This document shows positions 24,144-32,283 of a stretch of 64,000 nucleotides of DNA, in pieces. The stretch comes from Galbitalea sp. SE-J8. Lineage in GTDB: Bacteria > Actinomycetota > Actinomycetes > Actinomycetales > Microbacteriaceae. The first letter of the stretch is position 1; every line of letters starts with the position of its first letter. The position numbers were made by a program, and so were the translations under genes. The DNA is taken from positions 1 through 64,000 of the forward strand of contig NZ_JAUASV010000004.1 of the NCBI RefSeq assembly GCF_030345695.1. The letters are read 5' to 3'. Under the pieces are notes generated by a model. It worked only from the letters and a program-made list of their open reading frames with translations. It was not told the origin of the DNA and ran no database searches.

Positions 24144-25979
24144 TCACGCTCTGACGAGCTCGAGGAGCTCGGCGCCGTACTGCTCGAGCTTCTTCTCGCC
24201 GACGCCGCTGATCGAGGCGAGCTCGCCGAGCGAGGCCGGGCGCGTGATCGCGATGCCGCGCAGGGTCGCGTCGCCGAACACGACGTAGGCGGGTACGCCC
24301 TGCTCGCGCGCTCGGGTCGCCCTCCAGGCGCGCAGCGCCTCGAACAGGCCGCCCGCCTCCCTCGGCAGCTCCTGCACGATCTTCGCCTTGCGGCCGCCGC
24401 GCGCCGGGCGCTCGGGCTCCTTGCGCAGGCGCACGGGGCGCTGCCCGCTGAGCACCGCGGCGCTCGCCTCGGTGATGACGAGGGTGCCGTAGCCGTCGTC
24501 GGCGACGCCGAGCACGCCCTGGGCGAGCAGCTGGCGCACGACACCGCGCCACTCGGCCTCGCTGAGGTCGGCGCCGATGCCGAACGTCGTGAGCTGGTCG
24601 TGACGCTGCTGGGTCACGCGGTCGGTCTCGCGCCCCAGCAGGATGTCGATGATGTGCCCGGCGCCGTAGCGCTGCTGGCGCTCGCGCCACAACCGCACGA
24701 CGGTCGAGAGCAGCTTCTGCGCGGGGATCGTGCCGTCGATCGCCTCGGGCGGCGCGAGGCAGGTGTCGCAGTTGCCGCAGCGGTCGCCGCCCGCGAACTC
24801 CTCGCCGAAGTAGCTCAGCAGCTGCACGCGCCGGCAGTCGACCGTCTCGCACAGCGCGAGCATCGCGTCGAGGTTGGCGCCGAGGCGACGGCGGAACTCT
24901 GGCGTTCCCTCGGACTGCTGGATCATCCGTCGCTGCTGCACGACATCCTGCAGGCCGTACGCGAGCCAGGCCGTCGAGGGCAGGCCGTCGCGGCCGGCGC
25001 GGCCGGTCTCCTGGTAGTAGCCCTCGACGCTCTTCGGCAGGTCGAGGTGGGCGACGAAACGCACATCGGGCTTGTCGATGCCCATGCCGAACGCGATCGT
25101 CGCGACCATCACGACCCCGTCGTCGCGCAGGAACCGCGCCTGGTTCGCGGCGCGCAGCCGCGCGTCGAGTCCGGCGTGGTACGGGAGCGCCGGGATGCCG
25201 TGCTCGGTCAGGAACGCCGCGGTCTTCTCGACGGATGCCCGCGACAGGCAGTAGACGATGCCCGCGTCGCCGTCGTGCTCGGTGCGGATGAAGCTCAGCA
25301 GCTGCTGCAGCGGCTGGTTCTTCGCCTCGATGCGGTACTGGATGTTGGCCCGATCGAAGCTCGAGACGAAGTGCCGGGCGGTGCCGAGGTCGAGCCGCGC
25401 GGCGATCTCGCGGTGCGTGACCTCGGTGGCCGTGGCGGTGAGCGCGATACGCGGCACGGTCGGCCAGCGCTCGTGCAGCACGGAGAGCCGCAGGTAGTCG
25501 GGGCGGAAGTCGTGGCCCCACTGGCTCACGCAGTGCGCCTCGTCGATCGCGAACAGGGCGATGCGGCCCTCGTCGAGCAGCCGGGTCGTCGACTCGACCG
25601 CGAGCCGCTCGGGCGCGAGGTAGAGCAGGTCGAGCTCGCCCTCCCGGTAGGCGCGCTCGACGAGCGCACGCTGGCCGGCATCCTGCGTCGAGTTGAGGAA
25701 CGCGGCCCGCACGCCGAGCGCGGCGAGGGCGTCGACCTGGTCCTGCATGAGGGCGATGAGCGGTGAGATCACGATGCCGGTGCCCGCGCGCACGAGCGAC
25801 GGGATCTGGTAACACAGCGACTTGCCGCCGCCCGTGGGCATGAGCACGATCGCGTCGCCGCCCGCGACGACGTGGTCGATGATCTCGTGCTGCTGGCCGC
25901 GGAAGCTGTCGTAGCCGAACGTGCGCTCGAGCACCGCCAGCGGCGTCGCCCTCGGCATGCTGGCGTGCGCGGCTGTCAT
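24144..25979 (-). CDS. recQ: ATP-dependent DNA helicase RecQ
   Basis: A 611-residue helicase. Visible motifs are GYDSFRGQQ (motif 0), PTGGGKSLCYQIP (Walker A), AIDEAHCVSQWGHDFRPDY (DEAH plus aromatic-rich loop), ALTATAT (motif III), and ATIAFGMGIDKPDVRF with QETGRAGRDG (motifs V and VI). Zinc-binding cysteines appear in DCRRVQLLSYFGE and CGNCDTC, then a winged-helix region and a C-terminal HRDC domain (LGELASISGVGEKKLEQYGA). RecQ unwinds DNA in recombination and repair. ATG 25979 (MTAAHASMPRATPLAVLERT) is preferred over the longer frame. It appears monocistronic. Confidence 0.95.
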   Translation of the reverse strand: MTAAHASMPRATPLAVLERTFGYDSFRGQQHEIIDHVVAGGDAIVLMPTGGGKSLCYQIPSLVRAGTGIVISPLIALMQDQVDALAALGVRAAFLNSTQDAGQRALVERAYREGELDLLYLAPERLAVESTTRLLDEGRIALFAIDEAHCVSQWGHDFRPDYLRLSVLHERWPTVPRIALTATATEVTHREIAARLDLGTARHFVSSFDRANIQYRIEAKNQPLQQLLSFIRTEHDGDAGIVYCLSRASVEKTAAFLTEHGIPALPYHAGLDARLRAANQARFLRDDGVVMVATIAFGMGIDKPDVRFVAHLDLPKSVEGYYQETGRAGRDGLPSTAWLAYGLQDVVQQRRMIQQSEGTPEFRRRLGANLDAMLALCETVDCRRVQLLSYFGEEFAGGDRCGNCDTCLAPPEAIDGTIPAQKLLSTVVRLWRERQQRYGAGHIIDILLGRETDRVTQQRHDQLTTFGIGADLSEAEWRGVVRQLLAQGVLGVADDGYGTLVITEASAAVLSGQRPVRLRKEPERPARGGRKAKIVQELPREAGGLFEALRAWRATRAREQGVPAYVVFGDATLRGIAITRPASLGELASISGVGEKKLEQYGAELLELVRA

Positions 25980-26445
25980 GGTGCGGCCCAGTGTACGGAC
26001 GACGTGCGACGCTCCCCGGATCCGAGCTTCCATTGCCTCCGAGCGCGGATGTCGATAGCGACCGAATGCCACCGCATGACCGAGTACTCTACGAGCTCGC
26101 CGTAGCACGGGTGAGGAACGCCAGTTGTACGTTTTCGGCCGTCGGCGTGCCTGTCATCAACGTCATCGCCTTGCCCGGTCAAGGATTCTCGGTGAGCGCC
26201 CTTGAGCACCGAACGGCGTCGGTGCCCGTGGAGATCGCTCACACGCAGAACGCATTCCGTGTGGATGACTATCAAGGCGCCGCCCCGGCTGCCGTTCTTC
26301 AGGCGGACGTCTCAGTCGGGGATCGGATGGATGGTCGGGGCGACGGGACTGAGCGCTTCGTCGGCCATCGCATCCGTGCCGTCCGATACGTGGCCGTCGA
26401 CCTTCACTCTGGACCAAGCCATGCGACGCCCGCCCGCGCCCGGCG
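25980..26445. other. Gene-poor, lower-GC stretch with no confident gene
   Basis: About 466 bp between recQ and a small membrane-protein gene. The central part is noticeably less GC-rich than its surroundings. On the minus strand an ATG at 26422 opens a 36-codon frame (MAWSRVKVDGHVSDG to PTIHPIPD, stop at 26312), and another open minus frame runs from 26311 to 25990. Neither has a recognised family, and they could be remnants of transferred genes. Nothing else is supported. Confidence 0.5.
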
Positions 26446-26766
26446 TCATCCGTTCGCGTGGTCGTCGCGCCGTCGGTCTGCGTAGGACAGGTCGATGCGG
26501 ATGGGGCCGCTCTCGATCGGCGGATCGCCCGGCGCCGGGGCCGGCGCGGGGGGCACGGATGCCGCATCCTGCACGACCTTCGCCTCGTACGCCGACGGGT
26601 GGTACAGCTCCTCGAACGGTCCGCCGCCGAAGCCGGGCGGCACGTAGGCGGGGTCGCTCTCACGGCGGCGGGCGAGCGCGCGGCGGACGGCGATCGGCGC
26701 GGCGACCGCCGCCGCGACGAGCGCGACGACGAGCAGCGTGCCGAGGGCGATGCCGAGCCACGTCAT
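26446..26766 (-). CDS. Small single-pass membrane protein
   Basis: A 106-residue protein from ATG 26766. The N-terminus is a membrane helix ([27 protein letters not shown]), then [20 protein letters not shown], a cytoplasmic linker, and a Pro/Ala-rich stretch ([14 protein letters not shown]) before a final [18 protein letters not shown]. The positive-inside pattern places the tail in the cytoplasm. No family is recognised. It is divergent from the exporter gene at 26894 and shares about 127 bp of promoter region with it. Confidence 0.65.
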   Translation of the reverse strand: MTWLGIALGTLLVVALVAAAVAAPIAVRRALARRRESDPAYVPPGFGGGPFEELYHPSAYEAKVVQDAASVPPAPAPAPGDPPIESGPIRIDLSYADRRRDDHANG

Positions 26767-26835
26767 GGCATCGAGGGTAGTGCGGCGAACCGGCACCGGG
26801 CCGTTCCCAGCGGAGGCAACCTCCGCTAAGCTTGT

Positions 26836-26851
26836 GTTTAGGCAACTAAAC
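26836..26851. promoter_or_regulatory. Candidate operator upstream of the second DHA2 exporter
   Basis: An inverted repeat GTTTAG-gcaa-CTAAAC lies 42 bases before the exporter start, in an otherwise GC-rich region. The 6-bp arms and 4-bp spacing suit a MarR- or TetR-type dimer, but no regulator gene is adjacent. Regulation is inferred from symmetry only. Confidence 0.45.
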
Positions 26852-26893
26852 CACCCGGCCTCGACGGCGAGACCACGTCCCGAAGGGAAACCT

Positions 26894-28681
26894 GTGGCTC
26901 GCTCCACCCGGTCCGGCGTCTTCCACCGCGATCACCCGCGCTACAAGTGGATCGTGCTGAGCAACACGACGCTCGGCGTGCTCATGGCGACGATCAACGG
27001 CTCGATCGTGCTCATCTCGCTGCCCGCGATCTTCGCCGGCATCCAACTCAACCCGCTCGAAGCGAGCAACGTGAGCTACCTGCTGTGGATGCTCATGGGC
27101 TACATCCTCGTGACGGCGGTGCTCGTCGTCACGTTCGGGCGGCTGGGCGACATGTACGGCCGGGTGCGCATCTACAACCTCGGCTTCGTGATCTTCGCGC
27201 TCGCCGCGATCGCGCTGTTCTTCGTGCCGTTCACCGGCGCCGCGGGCGCGGACTGGCTCATCGGCTGGCGGCTCGTGCAGGCCGTCGGCGGCGCCATGCT
27301 CATGGCGAACTCGCCCGCGATCCTGACGGATGCGTTCCCCGCGAACCGGCGCGGCATGGCGCTCGGCATCAACCAGATCGCCGCGATCGCCGGAACGTTC
27401 CTCGGCCTCGTGGTCGGCGGCGTGCTGGCCGAGATCGACTGGCGCGCGGTGTTCTTCGTGAGCGTGCCGATCGGCATCCTCGGCACCATCTGGTCGTACG
27501 TCTCGCTGCACGAGTCGGGGGTGCGGCGCCCGTCGCGCATCGACTGGGCGGGCAACATCCTGTTCGCGATCGGCCTCGTGGCGCTGCTCACGGCGATCAC
27601 CTACGGCATCCAGCCCTACGGCGACAGCTCGACGGGCTGGCTCAACCCGTGGGTGCTCGCGGGCCTCATCGGCGGCGGCGCGCTGCTCGTCGTGTTCGTG
27701 ATCGTGGAGTCGCGCCTCGCCGAGCCGATGTTCAACGTGCGCCTGTTCCGCATCCGTGCGTTCGCGACCGGCAACCTCGCGGCCCTGCTCGCGTCGATCG
27801 CGCGCGGCGGCCTGCAGTTCATGCTCATCATCTGGCTGCAGGGCATCTGGCTGCCGCTGCACGGCTACTCGTACGAGTCGACGCCGCTGTGGGCGGGCAT
27901 CTACCTGCTGCCGCTCACGGTCGGCTTCCTCGTCGCCGGCCCGATCTCGGGCACGCTCAGCGACCGGATCGGCGCCCGCGCGCTTGCGACGACCGGCCTG
28001 CTCGTCGTCGCGGCGACGTTCGTGCTGCTGCTCGTCATCCCGGTCGACTTCGCGTACGGGGAGTTCGCGCTGCTGACGTTCCTCAACGGCATCGGCTCGG
28101 GCATGTTCGCGGCACCGAACCGCACCGCCATCATGAACAGCGTGCCGGCGGACCAGCGCGGGGCGGCATCCGGCATGTCAGGCATGTTCCAGAACGCCGG
28201 CAACTCGCTCTCGATCGGCGTGTTCTTCTCGCTCATGATCGCGGGCCTCGCCTCGACGCTGCCGACCGCGCTGCGCGACGGTCTCACCCAGCACGGAGTG
28301 GCGGATGCCGCGGCCGCCCAGCTCGCGAACCTGCCCCCGGTGAGCAGCCTGTTCGCCGCGTTCCTCGGCTACAACCCGATCCAGTCGCTGCTCGGCCCGG
28401 CCGGGGTGCTCGACCACCTCTCGGCCGCGGACTCCGCCGCGCTCACGGGCAAGACGTTCTTCCCGCAGCTGATCTCGGAACCGTTCCACTCGGGGCTCGT
28501 GATCGTGTTCATCGCCGCGGCCGTCATGTCGGTGATCGGCGCCATCGCCTCGGTCTTCTCCGGCGGCAAGTACGTGCACGACGACGTAACGGATGCGGTG
28601 GGTGCGCCGGCGGGGATGCCGGCGGTGCCGGGCGCGGGCGTTCCGGTCGCGAATGCGGCGGAGCAGCTCAGCGACGTGTGA
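26894..28681 (+). CDS. MFS transporter, DHA2-like exporter
   Basis: A 595-residue, roughly 14-helix transporter. [20 protein letters not shown] then VLISLPAIF is the helix-1 signature, [16 protein letters not shown] is motif A, and [15 protein letters not shown] is the mid-protein block. It is longer than its neighbour at 20572, with extra loops around residues 490-540 ([20 protein letters not shown]). The GTG start at 26894 has GAAGGGA upstream. Its 3' end is followed by a dyad repeat block. It probably exports drugs or other small molecules with proton exchange; the substrate is unknown. Confidence 0.9.
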   Translation: MARSTRSGVFHRDHPRYKWIVLSNTTLGVLMATINGSIVLISLPAIFAGIQLNPLEASNVSYLLWMLMGYILVTAVLVVTFGRLGDMYGRVRIYNLGFVIFALAAIALFFVPFTGAAGADWLIGWRLVQAVGGAMLMANSPAILTDAFPANRRGMALGINQIAAIAGTFLGLVVGGVLAEIDWRAVFFVSVPIGILGTIWSYVSLHESGVRRPSRIDWAGNILFAIGLVALLTAITYGIQPYGDSSTGWLNPWVLAGLIGGGALLVVFVIVESRLAEPMFNVRLFRIRAFATGNLAALLASIARGGLQFMLIIWLQGIWLPLHGYSYESTPLWAGIYLLPLTVGFLVAGPISGTLSDRIGARALATTGLLVVAATFVLLLVIPVDFAYGEFALLTFLNGIGSGMFAAPNRTAIMNSVPADQRGAASGMSGMFQNAGNSLSIGVFFSLMIAGLASTLPTALRDGLTQHGVADAAAAQLANLPPVSSLFAAFLGYNPIQSLLGPAGVLDHLSAADSAALTGKTFFPQLISEPFHSGLVIVFIAAAVMSVIGAIASVFSGGKYVHDDVTDAVGAPAGMPAVPGAGVPVANAAEQLSDV

Positions 28682-29203
28682 GCATCCTGCTGGCCGAGGA
28701 GCGCGACCACGTCGCCCGCGTCTCGAGACCACGACGGCCCCGGTCGGCGAACGAGTGGTCTCGAGACGCGTCCTCGCTGCGCTCGGGCGCTCCTCGACCC
28801 ACGGAGTGGGCGCTCGGGCGCTCCTCGACCAGCGGGTGGGCGCTCGGGCGCTCATCCACCAGCGGAGTGGGCGCTCGGGCGCTCATCCACCAGCGGGGTG
28901 GGCCGCGCGATCAGATGATCCAGACCGGCTCGTGGTCGGCGACGTGTGAGCATCCTGCTGGCCGAGGAGCGCGACCACGTCGCCCGCGTCTCGAGACCAC
29001 GACGGCCCCGGTCGGCGAACGAGTGGTCTCGAGACGCGTCCTCGCTGCGCTCGGGCGCTCCTCGACCAGCGGGGCGGGAACTCGGGCGCTCCTCGACCAG
29101 CGGAGTGGGTCCGGCGCTCCTCGACCAGCGGAGTGGGTCGGGCGCTCATCCACCAGCGGGGTGGGTCGCGCGATCAGATGATCCAGACCGGCTCGTGGTC
29201 GGC
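28673..29203. repeat. Tandem duplication of the exporter-cysE intergenic block, with dyad repeats
   Basis: Two copies of a segment of about 265 bp lie head to tail. Copy 1 starts at 28673 (GACGTGTGAGCATCCTGC) and copy 2 at 28941. Each contains one dyad (TCTCGAGACCACGACG with the mirrored TGGTCTCGAGACGCG and CTCGCTGCGCTCGGGCGC) plus four units of about 30 bp ending in TCCACCAGCGG or TCGACCAGCGG. Copy 1 ends with a duplicate of the cysE 3' end (GATCAGATGATCCAGACCGG), so the event spans the end of the exporter to the end of cysE. Confidence 0.9.
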
Positions 29204-29722
29204 GGAGTCGCGGGGTCGGGCGACGGCCGGCACGCCCGTGACGATCGAGCGCGGCGGCGCGGAGCGCAGCACGACCGCGCCGGCGCCGACGGCGGAGTCC
29301 GCGCCGATCGAGATGGGCCCGAGCAGCGTCGCAGCGGCCCCGATGAGCACACGATCGCCGATCGTCGGGTGGCGCTTGACCGCGTCGAGCGCCGTGCCGC
29401 CGAGCGTCACCCCGTGGTACATCGTCACGTCATCGCCGATCTCGGCCGTCTCTCCGATCACGACGCCCATGCCGTGGTCGATGAACAGCCGGCGTCCGAT
29501 CCGGGCGCCCGGATGGATCTCGACGCCCGTGAGGATTCTCGCCATCTGGGCGAGCACGCGGGCGAGCAGGCGCATCCGTCTCCCCCACAGCGCGTGCGCG
29601 AGCCGGTGCCACCAGACCGCGTGCAGCCCCGAGTAGAGCAGCCACACCTCGAACGCCGAACGCGCCGCCGGATCCCGGCGGCGCGCTGCGGCGACGTCCT
29701 CGCGGACGTTGAACAGTCCCAG
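29174..29722 (-). CDS. cysE: Serine O-acetyltransferase CysE
   Basis: CysE acetylates serine with acetyl-CoA in the first step of cysteine synthesis. The left-handed beta-helix is clear in hexapeptide repeats ([55 protein letters not shown]). The first standard start is a GTG at 29647, but family-like sequence ([20 protein letters not shown]) continues upstream to the cysK stop with only CTG codons as possible starts (29716, 29722 or 29728). Initiation at CTG, or a small error here, should be considered; 29722 is used. It directly follows cysK and ends in a dyad repeat block. The C-terminus is short. Confidence 0.85.
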   Translation of the reverse strand: MGLFNVREDVAAARRRDPAARSAFEVWLLYSGLHAVWWHRLAHALWGRRMRLLARVLAQMARILTGVEIHPGARIGRRLFIDHGMGVVIGETAEIGDDVTMYHGVTLGGTALDAVKRHPTIGDRVLIGAAATLLGPISIGADSAVGAGAVVLRSAPPRSIVTGVPAVARPRDSADHEPVWII

Positions 29723-29724
29723 TG

Positions 29725-30660
29725 TCAGACCTCGAGGTCCTCGTAGAGCACGGTCGACAGGTAGCGCTCGCCGTAGCTCGCGACGATGACGACGATCGTC
29801 TTGCCCGCGTTCTCGGCGCGGCCGGCCAGCTCGAGGGCCGCAGAGACGGTCGCGCCCGACGAGATGCCGGCGAGGATGCCCTCGTCGGTCGCGAGCTTGC
29901 GCGCGACCTCGACCGAGCGGGTGATGTCGACGTCGATGATCTCGTCGTAGATCTCGCGGTCGAGGATCTCGGGGATGAAGTTGGCGCCGATGCCCTGGAT
30001 CTTGTGCGGACCGGGGGCGCCGCCGTTCAGAATGGGCGACTCGGCCGGCTCGACTCCGACGATCTGCACGCCGGGCTTCTGCTCCTTGAGGTACTGGCCG
30101 GTGCCCGAGATGGTGCCGCCCGTGCCGATGCCGGAGACGAAGATGTCGACGGTCCCGTCGGTGTCGTCCCAGACCTCGGGGCCGGTCGTCGCACGGTGGA
30201 TCGCGACGTTCGCGACGTTCGCGAACTGCTTCGCGAGGATCGCGCCGGGCGTGGCCGCGGCGATCTCCTCCGCCTTCGCGACGGCCCCGCGCATCCCCTC
30301 GCTGCCCGGCGTGAGCACGAGCTCCGCGCCGTAGGCCTTGAGCAGCAGCTTGCGCTCCTTCGACATGGTCTCGGGCATCGCGAGGATGACGTGGTATCCG
30401 CGGGCGGCGCCGATCGCGGCCAGCGCGATGCCGGTGTTGCCGCTCGTGCCCTCGACGATCGTGCCGCCGGGCTTCAACTCGCCGGACCGCTCGGCCGCGT
30501 CGACGATGCCGACTCCGAGGCGGTCCTTGACGGATGCGGACGGGTTGTAGAACTCGAGCTTCGCGAGCACCGTCGCGCCGAGACCCTCGGTCAGGCGGTT
30601 GAGCTTCACGAGCGGGGTCTTGCCGAAGACCTCGGTGATGTCGTTGTAGATGCGGGCCAC
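29725..30660 (-). CDS. cysK: Cysteine synthase A (O-acetylserine sulfhydrylase)
   Basis: A 311-residue PLP enzyme that turns O-acetylserine and sulfide into cysteine. The PLP lysine is K45 in [11 protein letters not shown]; the substrate loop is [13 protein letters not shown]; the phosphate loop is [15 protein letters not shown]; and [14 protein letters not shown] is also present. The GTG start at 30660 gives [20 protein letters not shown], the standard N-terminus. A much longer upstream frame overlaps the siderophore gene and is a shadow. It is directly followed by cysE, so the last two steps of cysteine synthesis are in one operon. Confidence 0.95.
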   Translation of the reverse strand: MARIYNDITEVFGKTPLVKLNRLTEGLGATVLAKLEFYNPSASVKDRLGVGIVDAAERSGELKPGGTIVEGTSGNTGIALAAIGAARGYHVILAMPETMSKERKLLLKAYGAELVLTPGSEGMRGAVAKAEEIAAATPGAILAKQFANVANVAIHRATTGPEVWDDTDGTVDIFVSGIGTGGTISGTGQYLKEQKPGVQIVGVEPAESPILNGGAPGPHKIQGIGANFIPEILDREIYDEIIDVDITRSVEVARKLATDEGILAGISSGATVSAALELAGRAENAGKTIVVIVASYGERYLSTVLYEDLEV

Positions 30661-30761
30661 GTGAGGCCGTCCTCTCTGCGCCGGGAACACGGACGGCACG
30701 AGCCTATGGCCTCGCGCACGCCGGATGACGTGATGTTGCGGCCACGGCATCCCGTGTTGAC

Positions 30762-30780
30762 TTAGGGTAGCCTTACCTAC
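30762..30780 (+). promoter_or_regulatory. DtxR/IdeR-type iron box
   Basis: TTAGGGTAGCCTTACCTAC agrees at most positions with the 19-bp DtxR/IdeR consensus TTAGGTTAGSCTAACCTAA, which is bound by the iron-loaded repressor. It starts 37 bases before the siderophore-interacting protein start and overlaps a plausible promoter (TTGACT just upstream). It predicts iron repression of that gene. Confidence 0.75.
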
Positions 30781-30798
30781 CCGACCCGAGGAGCTCCC

Positions 30799-31590
30799 GT
30801 GGGATTCGAGAACGCCCGGCGCGCGTCGACGCTGTGCCGCGTCGCGGTGACGCGCGCCGAGCGCATCAGCCCGAACTTCATCCGCGTCACGGTAGCGGGT
30901 GACGAGCTCGCCCACCTCGCGGACCACGGGTTCGACCACTGGTTCCGGCTGTTCCTGCCCCAGGAGGGACGCGAGACGAGCTTCGACCTGCCCGACAGCT
31001 TCGGCATGGGCGGCTACGTGAAGTACCTGCGGATGTCGGGATCGTCGCGTCCGCACCTGCGCAATTACACGGTGCGCGCTCTCCGTCCCGCCGAACGCGA
31101 GCTCGACATCGACTTCGTCGTGCACGGCGACGAGGGTGTCGCGGGGCGCTGGGTGCAGCGCGCCGCGCCCGGCGACCGGGTCGCCCTCATCGACCAGGCG
31201 CACGCGTACGGCGACCACTCCGCGGCCACGGAGCACCTCATCGCGGGCGACGAGACGGCGCTGCCCGCGATCGCGAACATCCTGCGCGACCTGCCGCGGG
31301 ACGCGCGTGGCCTCGCCATCGTCGAACTGCCGGATGCCGCGGACGCCCAGCCGCTCGACCCGCCCCCCGGGATCGAGGTGCGCGAGCTCGTGCGGCGCGC
31401 CGGCGATCGGCCGGGGTCCGCGGCCCTCGCCGAGGTGCAGCGGTGGCGCCCGGCGACCGAGCGTCCGGCGGCGTATCTGGTCGGCGAGCAGGCGCTCGCG
31501 GCCGGTGGGCGCCGGCACGCCGTTGCGGCCGGCGTGCCCAAGAACGACGTCGTCTTCACCGGGTACTGGAAGCTCGGGCGCGCTCACTGA
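30799..31590 (+). CDS. Siderophore-interacting protein (ferric-siderophore reductase family)
   Basis: A 263-residue protein with the SIP layout. An N-terminal FAD-binding beta-barrel contains RVAVTRAERISPNFIRVTVA and RPHLRNYTVRAL (the RxYTxR FAD motif). The SIP-type C-terminal NAD-like domain contains HLIAGDETALPAIANILRDL and YLVGEQALAAGGRRH. It would release iron from imported siderophores by reduction in the cytoplasm. The GTG start has GAGGAG upstream. A DtxR/IdeR box lies in its promoter, consistent with iron control. No siderophore ABC transporter gene is adjacent. Confidence 0.93.
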   Translation: MGFENARRASTLCRVAVTRAERISPNFIRVTVAGDELAHLADHGFDHWFRLFLPQEGRETSFDLPDSFGMGGYVKYLRMSGSSRPHLRNYTVRALRPAERELDIDFVVHGDEGVAGRWVQRAAPGDRVALIDQAHAYGDHSAATEHLIAGDETALPAIANILRDLPRDARGLAIVELPDAADAQPLDPPPGIEVRELVRRAGDRPGSAALAEVQRWRPATERPAAYLVGEQALAAGGRRHAVAAGVPKNDVVFTGYWKLGRAH

Positions 31591-31660
31591 ACCGCACTCG
31601 GCGAGGATTGCGGCATCCGCACTGTTGACGGATGCGAACAATCCCGGCGAATCTTGGTTC

Positions 31661-32104
31661 ATGACGGATCCCGCCGGGGCGAACGCGGCCAATCGCCTGG
31701 CGCACGTGGTGGCGCGGCTGAGCCGCCGCATCCGTGGCGCGAACACCGGGCTGAGCTACGGGCCGCTGTCGGCGCTGGCGACGATCGAGAAGTTCGCGCC
31801 CGTGCGGCTCGCGGATGTCGCGCACCAGGAGTTCATCTCGGCGCCGAGCACGACCCGCCTCGTCGCCGACCTCGAGCGCCGCGGCCTGGTGTCGCGCTCG
31901 GTCGATCCCGACGACGGTCGCGCGTTCCTGCTCGACGTGACGGCTGCGGGCGAGACGGAGGTGTCGCGGGCGCGCACCGCGCGGGGCGCTCTCGTCGAGC
32001 GGCTGTTCGTGCCGCTCGACGAGTCCGATCTCGCGCTCATCGTCGCCGCGCTGCCCGCGCTCGAGCGACTGCTCGAGCTCGATGAGCGCGCCCAGCGACG
32101 CTAG
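31661..32104 (+). CDS. MarR-family transcriptional regulator
   Basis: A 147-residue winged-helix regulator. LSYGPLSALATIEKFAPVRL leads into the recognition region LADVAHQEFISAPSTTRLVA, followed by DLERRGLVSRSVDPDDGRAF, the MarR wing. The C-terminal helix (LALIVAALPALERLLELDER) serves dimerisation. It starts at ATG 31661 about 70 bases after the siderophore-interacting gene, so co-transcription is possible. An imperfect inverted repeat (ATTGCGGCATCCGC and its near-complement) at 31604-31639 could be its operator. The ligand is unknown. Confidence 0.88.
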   Translation: MTDPAGANAANRLAHVVARLSRRIRGANTGLSYGPLSALATIEKFAPVRLADVAHQEFISAPSTTRLVADLERRGLVSRSVDPDDGRAFLLDVTAAGETEVSRARTARGALVERLFVPLDESDLALIVAALPALERLLELDERAQRR

Positions 32105-32145
32105 GGCGCAGGGCGCGGGGCTCCCGGGCGCGGGGCTCCCCACCC

Positions 32146-32213
32146 GTGTGAGGACGATCTGCGCGTGTGAGGACGGTCTGGGCCGTCCTCACACGCGCAG
32201 ATCGTCCTCACAC
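32146..32213. terminator. Very long perfect hairpin between convergent genes
   Basis: Arms of 31 bp (starting GTGTGAGGACGATCTGCGCG) are perfectly complementary around a 6-base loop (TCTGGG). The hairpin lies 41 bases after the MarR gene and 70 bases before the end of the convergent helicase gene, so it is placed to stop transcription from both sides. The arms contain GTGTGAGGAC twice, so alternative foldings exist. Confidence 0.85.
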
Positions 32214-32275
32214 CGGGGAGGGGTGTTCGCGGGGGAGGGGTGTTCGCGCGGGAGGGGTGTTCGCGCGGGCGGGGC
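32214..32275. repeat. Short tandem repeat (GGAGGGGTGTTCGCGSG x3)
   Basis: Three consecutive units of about 17-18 bp (GGAGGGGTGTTCGCG) follow the long hairpin and run up to the helicase stop codon. No function is evident. Confidence 0.85.
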
Positions 32276-32283
32276 CGGGCGGG

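Noticed and set aside
30661-31746. Upstream extension of the cysK frame
   Set aside because: The extension overlaps the siderophore-interacting gene on the opposite strand; CysK homology starts exactly at the GTG at 30660.
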